From: Patescibacteria group bacterium
GTDB taxonomy: Bacteria > Patescibacteriota > Patescibacteriia > GCA-002772895
Reading direction: 5' to 3'
Length of the DNA: 25,092 nt
Assembly: GCA_018895765.1 (NCBI GenBank)
Contig: JAHINX010000063.1
Coordinates: 1-25,092, forward strand
Both the position numbers and the translations under genes were made by a program. The stretch's first letter is position 1. Every line of letters starts with the position of its first letter. The notes beneath the pieces were generated by a model. It had not been told where the DNA came from. It did not search any database and saw only the letters and a program-made list of their open reading frames with translations. Below are positions 14,655 through 21,007 of this stretch, piece by piece.

Positions 14655-14743
14655 AACACGGATAAATCAAGCACAGATTTCACAGATTCTTTCTTAATTG
14701 CGCAAAGCGCATATCTGCGTTATCTGTGTTTTAAAAATCTGTG
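14655..14743. repeat. CACAGATTT-type array inverted element with TGCGC-AAA-GCGCA core
   Basis: Left arm 14655-14689 holds CACGGAT and two CACAGATT units. Right arm 14712-14747 holds the inverted ATCTGTGTT units and overlaps the rpsL stop. The centre 14699-14711 is a perfect mini-hairpin TGCGC-AAA-GCGCA. Same layout as the 7-nt elements but with a period near 9. Confidence 0.75.
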
Positions 14744-15163
14744 TTATGATTTTGGTTTTTTAACGCCGTAACGAGAACGGCTTTTTTTTCTTCCTTCTAC
14801 GCCCTGAGCATCGTATGTGCCTCGTACAATATGATATCTCACGCCAGGAAGATCTTTTACTTTTCCGCCTCTTATCATAACAATTGAGTGTTCTTGCAAA
14901 TTATGCCCAATTCCAGGAATATAAGCCGTTACTTCCTGACCGTTTGAAAGTCGGACTCTGGCAATTTTACGCAAAGCCGAATTAGGCTTTTTTGGAGTAG
15001 TGGTTGTAACCTTAACACAAACTCCACGCTTAAAAGGACTTCCTTTTGAAATCTCTGTCTTTCTGCGCTTTAAAGTATTATTAACAAATTGCATTGCTGG
15101 CGATTTGCTTTTCTTTTTTGCGCTCTGTCTTCCTTTTTTTATCAATTGATTTACTGTTGGCAT
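14744..15163 (-). CDS. rpsL: 30S ribosomal protein S12
   Basis: S12 is the decoding-centre protein affected in streptomycin resistance. The 139-residue product has MPTVNQLIKKGRQS, KVTTTTPKKPNSALRKIARVRL and YIPGIGHNLQEHSIVMIRGGKVKDLPGVRYHIVRG, full signatures; the lysine in TPKKPNS is the wild-type form. It is the first gene of the str-S10-spc run, and two overlapping promoters lie about 100-140 nt upstream. Confidence 0.98.
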   Translation of the reverse strand: MPTVNQLIKKGRQSAKKKSKSPAMQFVNNTLKRRKTEISKGSPFKRGVCVKVTTTTPKKPNSALRKIARVRLSNGQEVTAYIPGIGHNLQEHSIVMIRGGKVKDLPGVRYHIVRGTYDAQGVEGRKKSRSRYGVKKPKS

Positions 15164-15169
15164 ATTCTA

Positions 15170-15238
15170 ATTTCAAATTTTAAATTCAATTATTATCACA
15201 AAAACAGGTCAATATTCCAATCTGCAATCTATAAATTA
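15170..15238. repeat. Heptamer arrays in the rpsL leader
   Basis: Left set 15170-15190 is three 7-nt units of form AATTNNA. Right set 15210-15238 is CAATATTC followed by CAATCTG, CAATCTA and TAAATTA. The two are loosely complementary, with an AT-rich middle and no GC core. Confidence 0.55.
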
Positions 15239-15260
15239 AAAAAACTTATTTCAAGTTAAT

Positions 15261-15300
15261 ATTGTAAAATAATTTTACCATATCTGTCAATAAACGTCAA
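15261..15300 (-). promoter_or_regulatory. Two overlapping sigma70-type promoters before rpsL
   Basis: Minus strand: TTGACG (15300-15295), 17 nt, TAAAAT (15277-15272); and TTGACA (15290-15285), 18 nt, TACAAT (15266-15261). Either would start transcription of the ribosomal run about 90-105 nt before the rpsL ATG. The repeat of the -35 motif 10 nt apart is notable. Confidence 0.7.
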
Positions 15301-15304
15301 GTCT

Positions 15305-15943
15305 CTAGAAAAACCTATAAACAAAGTTTATAATTCCACTAAAAATTGCTGAAAAGATACCTATCCCAAAAATATTATCTAATAAGATTAATCCTATTAA
15401 AATCAAAGGCCCTTGAGTTGAAAGACGCGCTTTTAATTCTTCATATTTCGGTTTGTCCAAAAGTGTAAAAAGCAATTTTGAGCCGTCCAATGGCGGAATC
15501 GGGAAAAGATTAAAGATCATTAATATAGTATTTATAATAATAAGTAGGTTGATGAACTGAATAAGTAGATTGTCAGGGCTAAGAATAAGATATGCGCCTA
15601 TTAGCTTCAGAATAACTCCAAAAAAGATTATATTTATTAAATTCGCTAAAGGTCCGGCAAGGGCCACAACCGCCATCCCCCACTTTTTATACTTCAAATT
15701 ATACGGATTTGTCATTACTGGCTTTCCCCAGCCAAATCCCACCAAAAGCAACATAAAAAATCCCAGCCAGTCAATATGAGCAAGCGGATTAAGCGTTAGC
15801 CGACCCATATCTTTCGCCGTATTATCTCCCAATCTATAGCTGGCGTAAGCGTGGGCAAACTCATGCGTAGAAAGGGCGATTAGTATCGCTCCCACCCAGG
15901 CAAGAAAAAATAATGGATTGTCGCTAAGTAAACTAATAGGCAT
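15305..15943 (-). CDS. Site-2 protease family (M50) membrane metalloprotease
   Basis: An intramembrane zinc protease of the small S2P/YwhC-like group, expected in the inner membrane. From the ATG at 15943 (MPISLLSDNPLFF), preceded by GGAAG at 4 nt, it is 212 residues. The catalytic HEFAH motif is at residues 27-31 in the first hydrophobic helix, and the third zinc ligand is in NLFPIPPLDGSK. Four or more membrane segments are visible. No PDZ domain is present. The further in-frame sequence upstream to 16045 spans a promoter and terminator and is rejected. Substrate unknown. Confidence 0.9.
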   Translation of the reverse strand: MPISLLSDNPLFFLAWVGAILIALSTHEFAHAYASYRLGDNTAKDMGRLTLNPLAHIDWLGFFMLLLVGFGWGKPVMTNPYNLKYKKWGMAVVALAGPLANLINIIFFGVILKLIGAYLILSPDNLLIQFINLLIIINTILMIFNLFPIPPLDGSKLLFTLLDKPKYEELKARLSTQGPLILIGLILLDNIFGIGIFSAIFSGIINFVYRFF

Positions 15944-15964
15944 ATTACTTCCTACTATTATATA

Positions 15965-15988
15965 TATATTCTCAAAAAAATCAAGGCT
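15965..15988 (-). promoter_or_regulatory. Possible promoter for the M50 protease gene
   Basis: Minus strand TTGATT, a 16-nt spacer and TATAAT shortly before the SD. Transcription would start almost at the SD, leaving a leader of only about 10 nt. The exact edges are approximate because the -10 lies in a TA repeat. Confidence 0.45.
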
Positions 15989-16019
15989 AAAAAACCCGCA
16001 TCTTGTTTGATGCGAGGGG
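15989..16019 (-). terminator. Rho-independent terminator after the 46-aa ORF
   Basis: In minus-strand RNA CCUCGCAUC pairs with GAUGCGGG around AAACAA and is followed by six U (15994-15989). It ends a minus-strand unit, which must be the 46-aa ORF at 16056-16196. Confidence 0.8.
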
Positions 16020-16055
16020 TATGTGGAAAGTTGAACTCTTAACATTGGGAATGAA

Positions 16056-16196
16056 CTATGTGGCGAGCCTTTTGTAAAGCCAGAGACGAAAGCCGGGAAT
16101 CATTTTGCCGAACTTGATTATTGAACTGCGATAAGCGCCGTTTGAAACTTGCGCTTCTTCTCTCATTTCAGCTTTCCTTTTTTGTTTGTCAAACAT
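16056..16196 (-). CDS. 46-residue hypothetical protein
   Basis: Not recognised. The frame reads MFDKQKRKAEMREEAQVSNG, then AYRSSIIKFGKMIPGFRLWL and YKRLAT, with a charged N-terminal helix and a short hydrophobic, Arg/Lys-flanked C-terminal segment. A weak SD (AGG, 4 nt before the ATG) is present and a good terminator follows at 15989-16019, which supports expression of a small unit here. A TATAAT at 16210-16215 lacks a well-placed -35. Codon use is not unlike its neighbours. It could also be a non-coding RNA ending at the same terminator. Confidence 0.5.
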   Translation of the reverse strand: MFDKQKRKAEMREEAQVSNGAYRSSIIKFGKMIPGFRLWLYKRLAT

Positions 16197-16237
16197 TTGC
16201 CTGCAGGTTATTATAAATCGAGCTTTTTATCAACCCC

Positions 16238-16266
16238 TTGACCAAATTATTTATACCTGCTATATT
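16238..16266 (+). promoter_or_regulatory. Promoter for rpmB with extended -10
   Basis: TTGACC (16238-16243), 17 nt, TATATT (16261-16266) with TGC directly before the -10. It predicts a start near 16273 and a leader of about 32 nt made largely of the ATTAGTA array. Confidence 0.7.
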
Positions 16267-16291
16267 AGTAATTAGTAATTCGTAATTAGTA
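16264..16291. repeat. Four-unit ATTAGTA heptamer array in the rpmB leader
   Basis: Four contiguous 7-nt units, three ATTAGTA and one ATTCGTA, overlapping the -10 box and filling most of the rpmB 5' leader. This copy is a single arm without an inverted partner. Confidence 0.75.
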
Positions 16292-16304
16292 ACTATCAAC
16301 CAGT

Positions 16305-16478
16305 ATGTCTAGAAGATGCGATATATGCGGACGCGGCTCTAAAAAAGCGGCTTCCCGCAGCCACTCAAACATAAAAACATTACGCAGACAATACGTAAAT
16401 TTGCAAGCAAGGACGATTGACGGTGAAAAGAAAAAGGTTTGCACAAAATGCATAAAGACGATGAAAAAAGACAAATAA
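16305..16478 (+). CDS. rpmB: 50S ribosomal protein L28, zinc-binding form
   Basis: L28 is a large-subunit protein near the E site. The 57-residue frame reads MSRRCDICGRGSKKAASRSH, then the conserved SNIKTLRRQYVNLQARTIDG and KKVCTKCIKTMKK. Cysteines at 5, 8, 46 and 49 form two CxxC pairs, the zinc-ribbon version. The ATG at 16305 gives the family's normal length; no SD precedes it. It stands alone on the plus strand between a promoter and a strong terminator. Confidence 0.95.
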   Translation: MSRRCDICGRGSKKAASRSHSNIKTLRRQYVNLQARTIDGEKKKVCTKCIKTMKKDK

Positions 16479-16510
16479 CTCACGATGTGTAAAATTTTTA
16501 ATTTATATTA

Positions 16511-16566
16511 TAAAACTCCGGCCCCTTCTTCGCTCTATTGAGCTACGAAGGACACGGCCGGAGTTT
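16511..16566. terminator. Large bidirectional terminator between rpmB and the minus-strand amidohydrolase-like gene
   Basis: AAAACTCCGGCC (about 16511-16522) pairs with GGCCGGAGTTTT (about 16555-16566). Inside the loop CCTTCTTCG pairs with CGAAGG. A/T runs at both ends let it serve both converging genes. Confidence 0.85.
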
Positions 16567-16569
16567 TGA

Positions 16570-17253
16570 TTATAATGTATTTAATGCAATCGCATTTGAA
16601 AGAACCTTAATGAATATTTCGGTATTTTCATCCATCATCAACCAATCCTTATAAATTTCCATTTGCAAAGCATTAACCCTCGGCTCTCTATCCTTCATCC
16701 ATTTTGCCAAAGTAAAATCTTTGCTAGCCACAAACCTTTCTCCCTCTCTTGGGCTCATATCTGGAACATAAACCTTTAATCTGCACCGTTGCTTATTATT
16801 GTCAAACAAAACCCAAAGTCCAAGATTATTGCCAAATTGCAAATCAAAGTTTATACAAGTTGTCTGCCTATGATTAGTTCCAAGCACAATATCATAATTT
16901 CCAATTTCCGGCTGATTCTGAAATGCATGAAAATCAAAAAGATAACACCTCCCCCATTTATTCAAACAAAATCTAACATCTTCGAGAACACGATTATAAA
17001 ATGACAAAATAATTTCCCGAGTCAATCTTTTCCTTTCAACTTTCTGAAAAAGAGCAAAAGGCCTTTTTTTAAATCTCCTTTCCATATCGTCACATGCCTG
17101 ATAGACAGCATAACCTGTGCCTTCGTCGTTTTGCCGTTCTGGCCGCCTGATTGGCAACTCTTCTTCATTAAAAAAAGATACAACTCCGCCATCATGCGGA
17201 ACTGTAAAAATAATTGGCACATTTCCTTTTATTGCCATTGTCACTGGTTGCAT
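16570..17253 (-). CDS. Probable N-formylglutamate amidohydrolase-like protein
   Basis: From the ATG at 17253 (MQPVTMAIKGNVPIIFTVPH), 227 residues, chosen because GGAGG sits 5 nt upstream. The PHDGG near residue 20, an Arg-rich VERKRLTREI segment, and YLFDFHAF followed by IVLGTNHRQT match the order of motifs in the N-formylglutamate amidohydrolase (HutG/FGase) fold, which hydrolyses N-acyl amino acids with a zinc-type active site. The family call is mine from motifs only. No histidine-degradation genes are near, so a role in peptide or cell-wall metabolism is as likely. The gene is single, with a repeat-like 5' region. Confidence 0.55.
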   Translation of the reverse strand: MQPVTMAIKGNVPIIFTVPHDGGVVSFFNEEELPIRRPERQNDEGTGYAVYQACDDMERRFKKRPFALFQKVERKRLTREIILSFYNRVLEDVRFCLNKWGRCYLFDFHAFQNQPEIGNYDIVLGTNHRQTTCINFDLQFGNNLGLWVLFDNNKQRCRLKVYVPDMSPREGERFVASKDFTLAKWMKDREPRVNALQMEIYKDWLMMDENTEIFIKVLSNAIALNTL

Positions 17254-17523
17254 CTTCTCCTCCATTCTTCGCTCTTTGCTATCGCAAAGAGCTTCGAACG
17301 GCACGGCCTTCTTAATAGAGACCGATGCCTGTATTATTAAAAGAAGAATGCCCTTCGTAGTTCTTTGGTCGTTCGTAGCTTTCCGTGAGGTTCGTAGTTT
17401 TAGTATAGAACCTAGCGAGGAATGATAGAGCGAAAAATGAGCCCAACAAAATCTAGGTCTCCGCTCTTTCTAACGCTACGAATGGCACAACCTTATTGAA
17501 ATGAGCTGATTTTATTCTAAAAT
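17254..17523. other. Gene-free stretch with short repeats before the amidohydrolase-like gene
   Basis: No credible gene. 17271-17292 is a 9-bp perfect hairpin (GCTCTTTGC, 4-nt loop, GCAAAGAGC). TTCGTAG occurs three times at 17354, 17372 and 17391 (18-19 nt period). The stretches around 17289-17305 and 17474-17490 share a degenerate motif near CGAANGGCACRRCCTT, related to CTACGAAGGACACGGCC inside the terminator at 16511-16566. No convincing promoter was found for the downstream gene. Confidence 0.6.
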
Positions 17524-17551
17524 AAAAAAACCGACCTGTCAACCCGGCCAG
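17524..17551 (-). terminator. Terminator after the CMP-kinase-like gene
   Basis: Minus-strand RNA CUGGCC pairs with GGUCGG (two G-U pairs) around a 9-nt loop, followed by seven U (17530-17524). It ends the rluA-like/cmk-like unit. Confidence 0.65.
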
Positions 17552-17572
17552 AAAACTTATAATTCCAATTTT

Positions 17573-18151
17573 TTATTTTATTTTAGAGCGAACAAAAACC
17601 AAAACTTTTTCTAATACTTTTTCTGCGGAAATTTTGGTAGTATCAATCACCAAATCAAAATTCTTTTTTGATTTATAATTAATGCCATAATATTTGCGGT
17701 AACGCCTTACATCATTTTTCTCCCGCTTTTTTATGCTCTCCAAAACCTCGTCAAAAGATTTTAACTCGCCTTCATTGCGCTTTGCGCTTTTTGTTTTATC
17801 CTGCAAATCTTTCCATATCCTTTTGGCCGCTTCGTAAAAATCCACATCAAAATAAAGTTTTATTGATTTCGGGAAAAAATAATACTGAGTCCTACCTTCT
17901 ACGACCACCGGCATTTTTTTTGCCGTCTTGCGGGCTTCTTTTTGGGCGGCTTTATCAATATCAATATCAGTTTCAGGATGAGTTAGAGCATAATTATTTA
18001 GCTGGCTCAAAGTCATTCCTTTTTTCTTAGCCAAATCTCTGCGGATGCCACCGACATAAATACGTTTTGCTTTCAATTTTTTAGCCAAGCTTCTGCCAAC
18101 TGTGCTTTTACCGCTTCCGGCCCTGCCAGAAATAGTAACGATAGGATACAT
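17573..18151 (-). CDS. Cytidylate kinase-like P-loop kinase (archaeal-type)
   Basis: Likely phosphorylates CMP/dCMP in pyrimidine salvage. The 192-residue product begins MYPIVTISGRAGSGKSTVGR with the Walker A GRAGSGKST at residues 9-17. It then has GGIRRDLAKKKGMTLSQLN, which closely follows archaeal CMP kinases, a lid-type region (KKREKNDVRRYRKYYGI) and DLVIDTT near the end. It is shorter than E. coli Cmk (about 225). It starts 5 nt after the pseudouridine synthase, so both are one operon. An adenylate kinase-like or shikimate kinase-like role is less likely. Confidence 0.8.
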   Translation of the reverse strand: MYPIVTISGRAGSGKSTVGRSLAKKLKAKRIYVGGIRRDLAKKKGMTLSQLNNYALTHPETDIDIDKAAQKEARKTAKKMPVVVEGRTQYYFFPKSIKLYFDVDFYEAAKRIWKDLQDKTKSAKRNEGELKSFDEVLESIKKREKNDVRRYRKYYGINYKSKKNFDLVIDTTKISAEKVLEKVLVFVRSKIK

Positions 18152-18156
18152 AAAAT

Positions 18157-19077
18157 TTATTTTAATTCCTTAAGACAATCTTTTAACTCTTTTGGCAATT
18201 TGCTTTCATATTCCACCCGCTCTCCTTTTAAATTATTAAATCCGATTATATGCGAATGTAAAAAAATCCTGTCCATTTCGCAAGGTATTTTTATTTTGTT
18301 CCGCCGGCTGGCGAGTCGCGCACGGTATATTCTATCTCCTACAACTGGATAGCCATAGGCTAACATATGAGCGCGAATTTGATGCGTTCTGCCGGTTAAA
18401 ATCTGCACGCATAAAAATGTATAATTTTTATAATGATGCAAAACGTCAAAATGGGTTGTAGCTTCTTTTCCCTCACCCTCCTCCGGCCTAGCAGCCATCT
18501 TTCCTTCTTTGGCTCTTGCAATTACAAAATTTATATCATCCTCATCTCTTTGTATTTCACCGTAGACCAATGCCAGATAATTTTTTTTAACCTTACGCTC
18601 CTTGAATTGTTTTTTTATATATTTAAAAAATTCTTTTGTCCTTGCTACCAGAAGAACTCCGCTCACATCCCTATCTAAACGATGGACAATCCCCCAACGA
18701 TATTTTTCTCCCACGCCTTCTATCTCTGGATAATCTTTCAAAAGCGCGTCTGCCAATCCCTCTTCTCCGCCTGTCCGATGAGTCAACATTCCTGCCGGTT
18801 TTTCAACTATTAAATAATTTTTATTTTCGTGCAATAAATTATATTTCCGCTGTATTTTATTTTTTTTATTTAGAGTCCTCTTACTTTCTTGTTTGATTGA
18901 AACCTTATTATTTTCTTTTAAAAATTCATGCACTTTTGCTTGCTTGTTATTTACCAAAACCAAGCCAGCTTTAATTTGTTTCTGCCAATAACTTCTTGAG
19001 TGCTCAGGCATTTTTTCTATTAAAAATTTATCCAACCGCTTATCTTTATCTTCTTTTTTAACTTTTATTATTGACAT
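18157..19077 (-). CDS. RluA-family 23S rRNA pseudouridine synthase
   Basis: Converts specific uridines to pseudouridine in rRNA. The 306-residue product has an N-terminal S4 RNA-binding domain (RLDKFLIEKMPEHSRSYWQK, about residues 14-62), then the catalytic domain with YLIVEKPAGMLTH and HRLDRDVSG (catalytic Asp135). RTHQIRAHMLAYGYPVVGD is the third motif. Closest in layout to RluD, but which rRNA site it modifies cannot be read from sequence. Its start overlaps a plus-strand promoter. Confidence 0.92.
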   Translation of the reverse strand: MSIIKVKKEDKDKRLDKFLIEKMPEHSRSYWQKQIKAGLVLVNNKQAKVHEFLKENNKVSIKQESKRTLNKKNKIQRKYNLLHENKNYLIVEKPAGMLTHRTGGEEGLADALLKDYPEIEGVGEKYRWGIVHRLDRDVSGVLLVARTKEFFKYIKKQFKERKVKKNYLALVYGEIQRDEDDINFVIARAKEGKMAARPEEGEGKEATTHFDVLHHYKNYTFLCVQILTGRTHQIRAHMLAYGYPVVGDRIYRARLASRRNKIKIPCEMDRIFLHSHIIGFNNLKGERVEYESKLPKELKDCLKELK

Positions 19078-19099
19078 ATATGAAATTTTGTGATATCCT
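19071..19099 (+). promoter_or_regulatory. Promoter for the 63-aa plus-strand ORF
   Basis: TTGACA (19071-19076), 17 nt, TATCCT (19094-19099). It overlaps the start codon of the divergent pseudouridine synthase gene. Expected start of transcription is near 19106, 14 nt before the ORF. Confidence 0.65.
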
Positions 19100-19119
19100 C
19101 CCTAAAAAGGAGAAGAAAA

Positions 19120-19311
19120 ATGAATCAAACCTGTCTCGAATCGTCTGAACACCTTAAAGAAGGCTTTGCCTCCCAACTTACGCTTTCAGTCTTTGCTATC
19201 AAACTATTTTTTGGACTTTTGCAACACGGTTTTAATAAGCTCCAACAAATTGATGAAAAATACAATCTCGTAGAAAAATATCTAAACTTTTACGATCGTT
19301 TCATAAAATAA
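19120..19311 (+). CDS. 63-residue hypothetical protein
   Basis: Not recognised. The start at 19120 (MNQTCLESSEHLKEGFASQL) is chosen over 19090 because AAGGAG lies 7 nt upstream and the promoter's start point is after 19090. Residues about 20-40 (LTLSVFAIKLFFGLLQHGFN) form an amphipathic or membrane-associated helix, followed by a charged Lys/Glu/Tyr helix. A consensus promoter, SD and terminator all frame it, so a small expressed protein is likely. Convergent to cca. Confidence 0.7.
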   Translation: MNQTCLESSEHLKEGFASQLTLSVFAIKLFFGLLQHGFNKLQQIDEKYNLVEKYLNFYDRFIK

Positions 19312-19321
19312 CAAAACCACC

Positions 19322-19349
19322 CCCCGTTTATTTAACGGGGTATTTTTTT
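19322..19349 (+). terminator. Terminator after the 63-aa ORF, overlapping the cca 3' end
   Basis: CCCCGTT (19322-19328) pairs with AACGGGG (19334-19340), followed by TATTTTTTT. The hairpin contains the cca stop codon on the other strand, so the two convergent genes are packed to the base. Confidence 0.85.
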
Positions 19350-20854
19350 ACAAACTTCTTTGCTTCTGTTATATTTTTAATTCTACCGCTTAGCTGCTCT
19401 TCGCGGAGAGCTTCCAAAATTTCACCTACCTTTGGTCCGGGTTTTAAATTTACCATTTTCATTATCTCATTGCCGTCTAAAAAAGATTTTGGCAATTGCG
19501 GAGCTTTTTCCGGTTTCATTTCTTTTATGATTTTCATCGCTTTTTTAAACCGCGTGAGATCAGCCGGTTTACCCGCAGGCCGAGTGGCGCTGGCATCTGC
19601 CAAAAATAATTGCATATGAGCGATGCCACTAAATCTATCATTAAATAAATATCTTTCTATTGTTGTTTTTTTCATTTTTTCCGGCGCGCTATGCATGAAT
19701 AACAAATGATTTTTTATAAGCCATACCACTTCTTCTCCGTCAATGCCAACGTCGGGTGGAGATGTAAGCTTTAGTCGGTCTATAATCTTTTTAGCGATTT
19801 CTGCGCCTTTTTTGTCATGATTATAAAAAACGGTTTTCTTGCCAACTTTCTTTTTTGTGGAAGGTTTGGCCACATCATGAAAAAGAATTGCAACTTTTGT
19901 TGTAAGTTGGGGAGGTTCTTTGAAATAACTTTTAAATAATTTTGAATCTAGATTATTCAGAGCTAAAAAAGTATGGGTCAACACATCGCCTTCGCTATGG
20001 TAATCTTTTGGCTGGCTGCACTTTTTCATTTCTAAAACCTCGGGCATAAGGAGCTTCAGAGCTCCGCATTCCATATACATTTTGATTGTCTCTACTGGCT
20101 TAGCGTTAAAACTTTTTAAAAATTCTCCCGCGATAACCTCGTATGAAACCTTGCGTTCTTCTTTTACTTTATCATTAATGTGCCCGATATTTTGTTTTAC
20201 CGCTTCCCATGTTTTTTTATCAATTGTAAATCCGAGCTGCATAGCAAAACGTATCGCGCGGAGCATCCTGGAATAATCTTCGCGAAATCTTTCTTTTGGA
20301 TCGCCGACTGCGCGAATAATCTTTTTTTTCAAATCATCAAACCCGCCAAAAGGATCTTCCAGCTTTTTATCCATAATATTCCATGCCATTGAATTGACTG
20401 TAAAATCCCTGCGCGACAAGTCATCTTTTACCGGCAGATTGGGATCTGATTTAATTCTGAAATCTTTATATCTGCCGGTGCCAAAAGCAAAATCCTTGCG
20501 CGGAATCGCAATATCAATTTCCGCTTTATTTCCCCCCCTTACTAAGGGGGGGTTAGGGGGGGTTAAGCCAAATTTCAGCACGCTAAACCGCTCACCGACA
20601 AGATTCACTTTTCCCGTTTTTTTAAGTTCGCATTCCAAGTCCTTAACCTTAACTTTTCGTATCAATAAATCTATATCTTTGATCTGTCTACCTATTATTA
20701 TGTCCCGAACGCTTCCACCGACAAGATAAAACTCCGCTTTATTGAACTTTTTCTGCAATTTGCCCGTCAAATCAAAAATCCCCTGCTCCTTGAGGGTTTT
20801 ATCAAATTTGTCTTTTATTTTTTTATCCAATTCCATATATCTGTATAATAACAA
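19328..20854 (-). CDS. cca: CCA-adding tRNA nucleotidyltransferase with HD domain and an in-frame repeat insert
   Basis: Adds or repairs the 3' CCA of tRNAs. The 508-residue product has the nucleotidyltransferase motif LVGGSVRDIIIGRQIKDIDL (about residues 44-63), RRDFTVNSMAWNI, EDYSRMLRAIRFA, and an HD phosphohydrolase domain (LFHDVAKPSTKKK, FYNHDKKGAEIAKKI). The start is a TTG at 20854 with AGGAG 6 nt upstream; the ATG at 20836 has no SD. Residues about 97-110 (LTPPNPPLVRGGNK) interrupt the strand between KFG and AEIDIA and are encoded by a C/G-rich palindromic repeat (20532-20562). It fits the neighbouring tRNA theme: the inner tRNA-Ile here lacks an encoded CCA. Confidence 0.93.
   Translation of the reverse strand: MLLYRYMELDKKIKDKFDKTLKEQGIFDLTGKLQKKFNKAEFYLVGGSVRDIIIGRQIKDIDLLIRKVKVKDLECELKKTGKVNLVGERFSVLKFGLTPPNPPLVRGGNKAEIDIAIPRKDFAFGTGRYKDFRIKSDPNLPVKDDLSRRDFTVNSMAWNIMDKKLEDPFGGFDDLKKKIIRAVGDPKERFREDYSRMLRAIRFAMQLGFTIDKKTWEAVKQNIGHINDKVKEERKVSYEVIAGEFLKSFNAKPVETIKMYMECGALKLLMPEVLEMKKCSQPKDYHSEGDVLTHTFLALNNLDSKLFKSYFKEPPQLTTKVAILFHDVAKPSTKKKVGKKTVFYNHDKKGAEIAKKIIDRLKLTSPPDVGIDGEEVVWLIKNHLLFMHSAPEKMKKTTIERYLFNDRFSGIAHMQLFLADASATRPAGKPADLTRFKKAMKIIKEMKPEKAPQLPKSFLDGNEIMKMVNLKPGPKVGEILEALREEQLSGRIKNITEAKKFVKKYPVK
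20532..20562. repeat. Palindromic C7-TTACTAA-G7 repeat with extra G7 block, inside cca
   Basis: Seven C, TTACTAA, seven G form a 10-bp perfect palindrome, followed by TTA and seven more G. It encodes the PPNPPLVRGG peptide type known from dispersed repeats in cyanobacteria and other bacteria. The length keeps the cca frame open. Confidence 0.85.
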
Positions 20855-20915
20855 AGTAAGCTCCTGATTTCAATATCGATTTTTCTAATCTTTTATATTC
20901 TGTTATAATATAATA

Positions 20916-20944
20916 TTGACAATTAATAATTAATATGCTAATCT
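20916..20944 (+). promoter_or_regulatory. Promoter for the subtilisin-like gene
   Basis: TTGACA (20916-20921), 17 nt, TAATCT (20939-20944) with TGC before the -10. The leader is about 57 nt and includes a TAAGCT/AGCTTA hairpin near 20955-20971. The complement offers TTGTCA (20922-20917) for cca, but its -10 is weak. Confidence 0.7.
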
Positions 20945-21007
20945 ATGACATACCTAAGCTTATTTAGCTTAAAACGTTCTTTCAACCCGAAACAAGGAGG
21001 CAGAAAA

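Noticed and set aside
20945..21007. Longer N-terminus for the subtilisin-like gene
   Set aside because: AGGAGG sits 7 nt before 21008 and the signal peptide begins there; the upstream part overlaps the -10 and leader hairpin.
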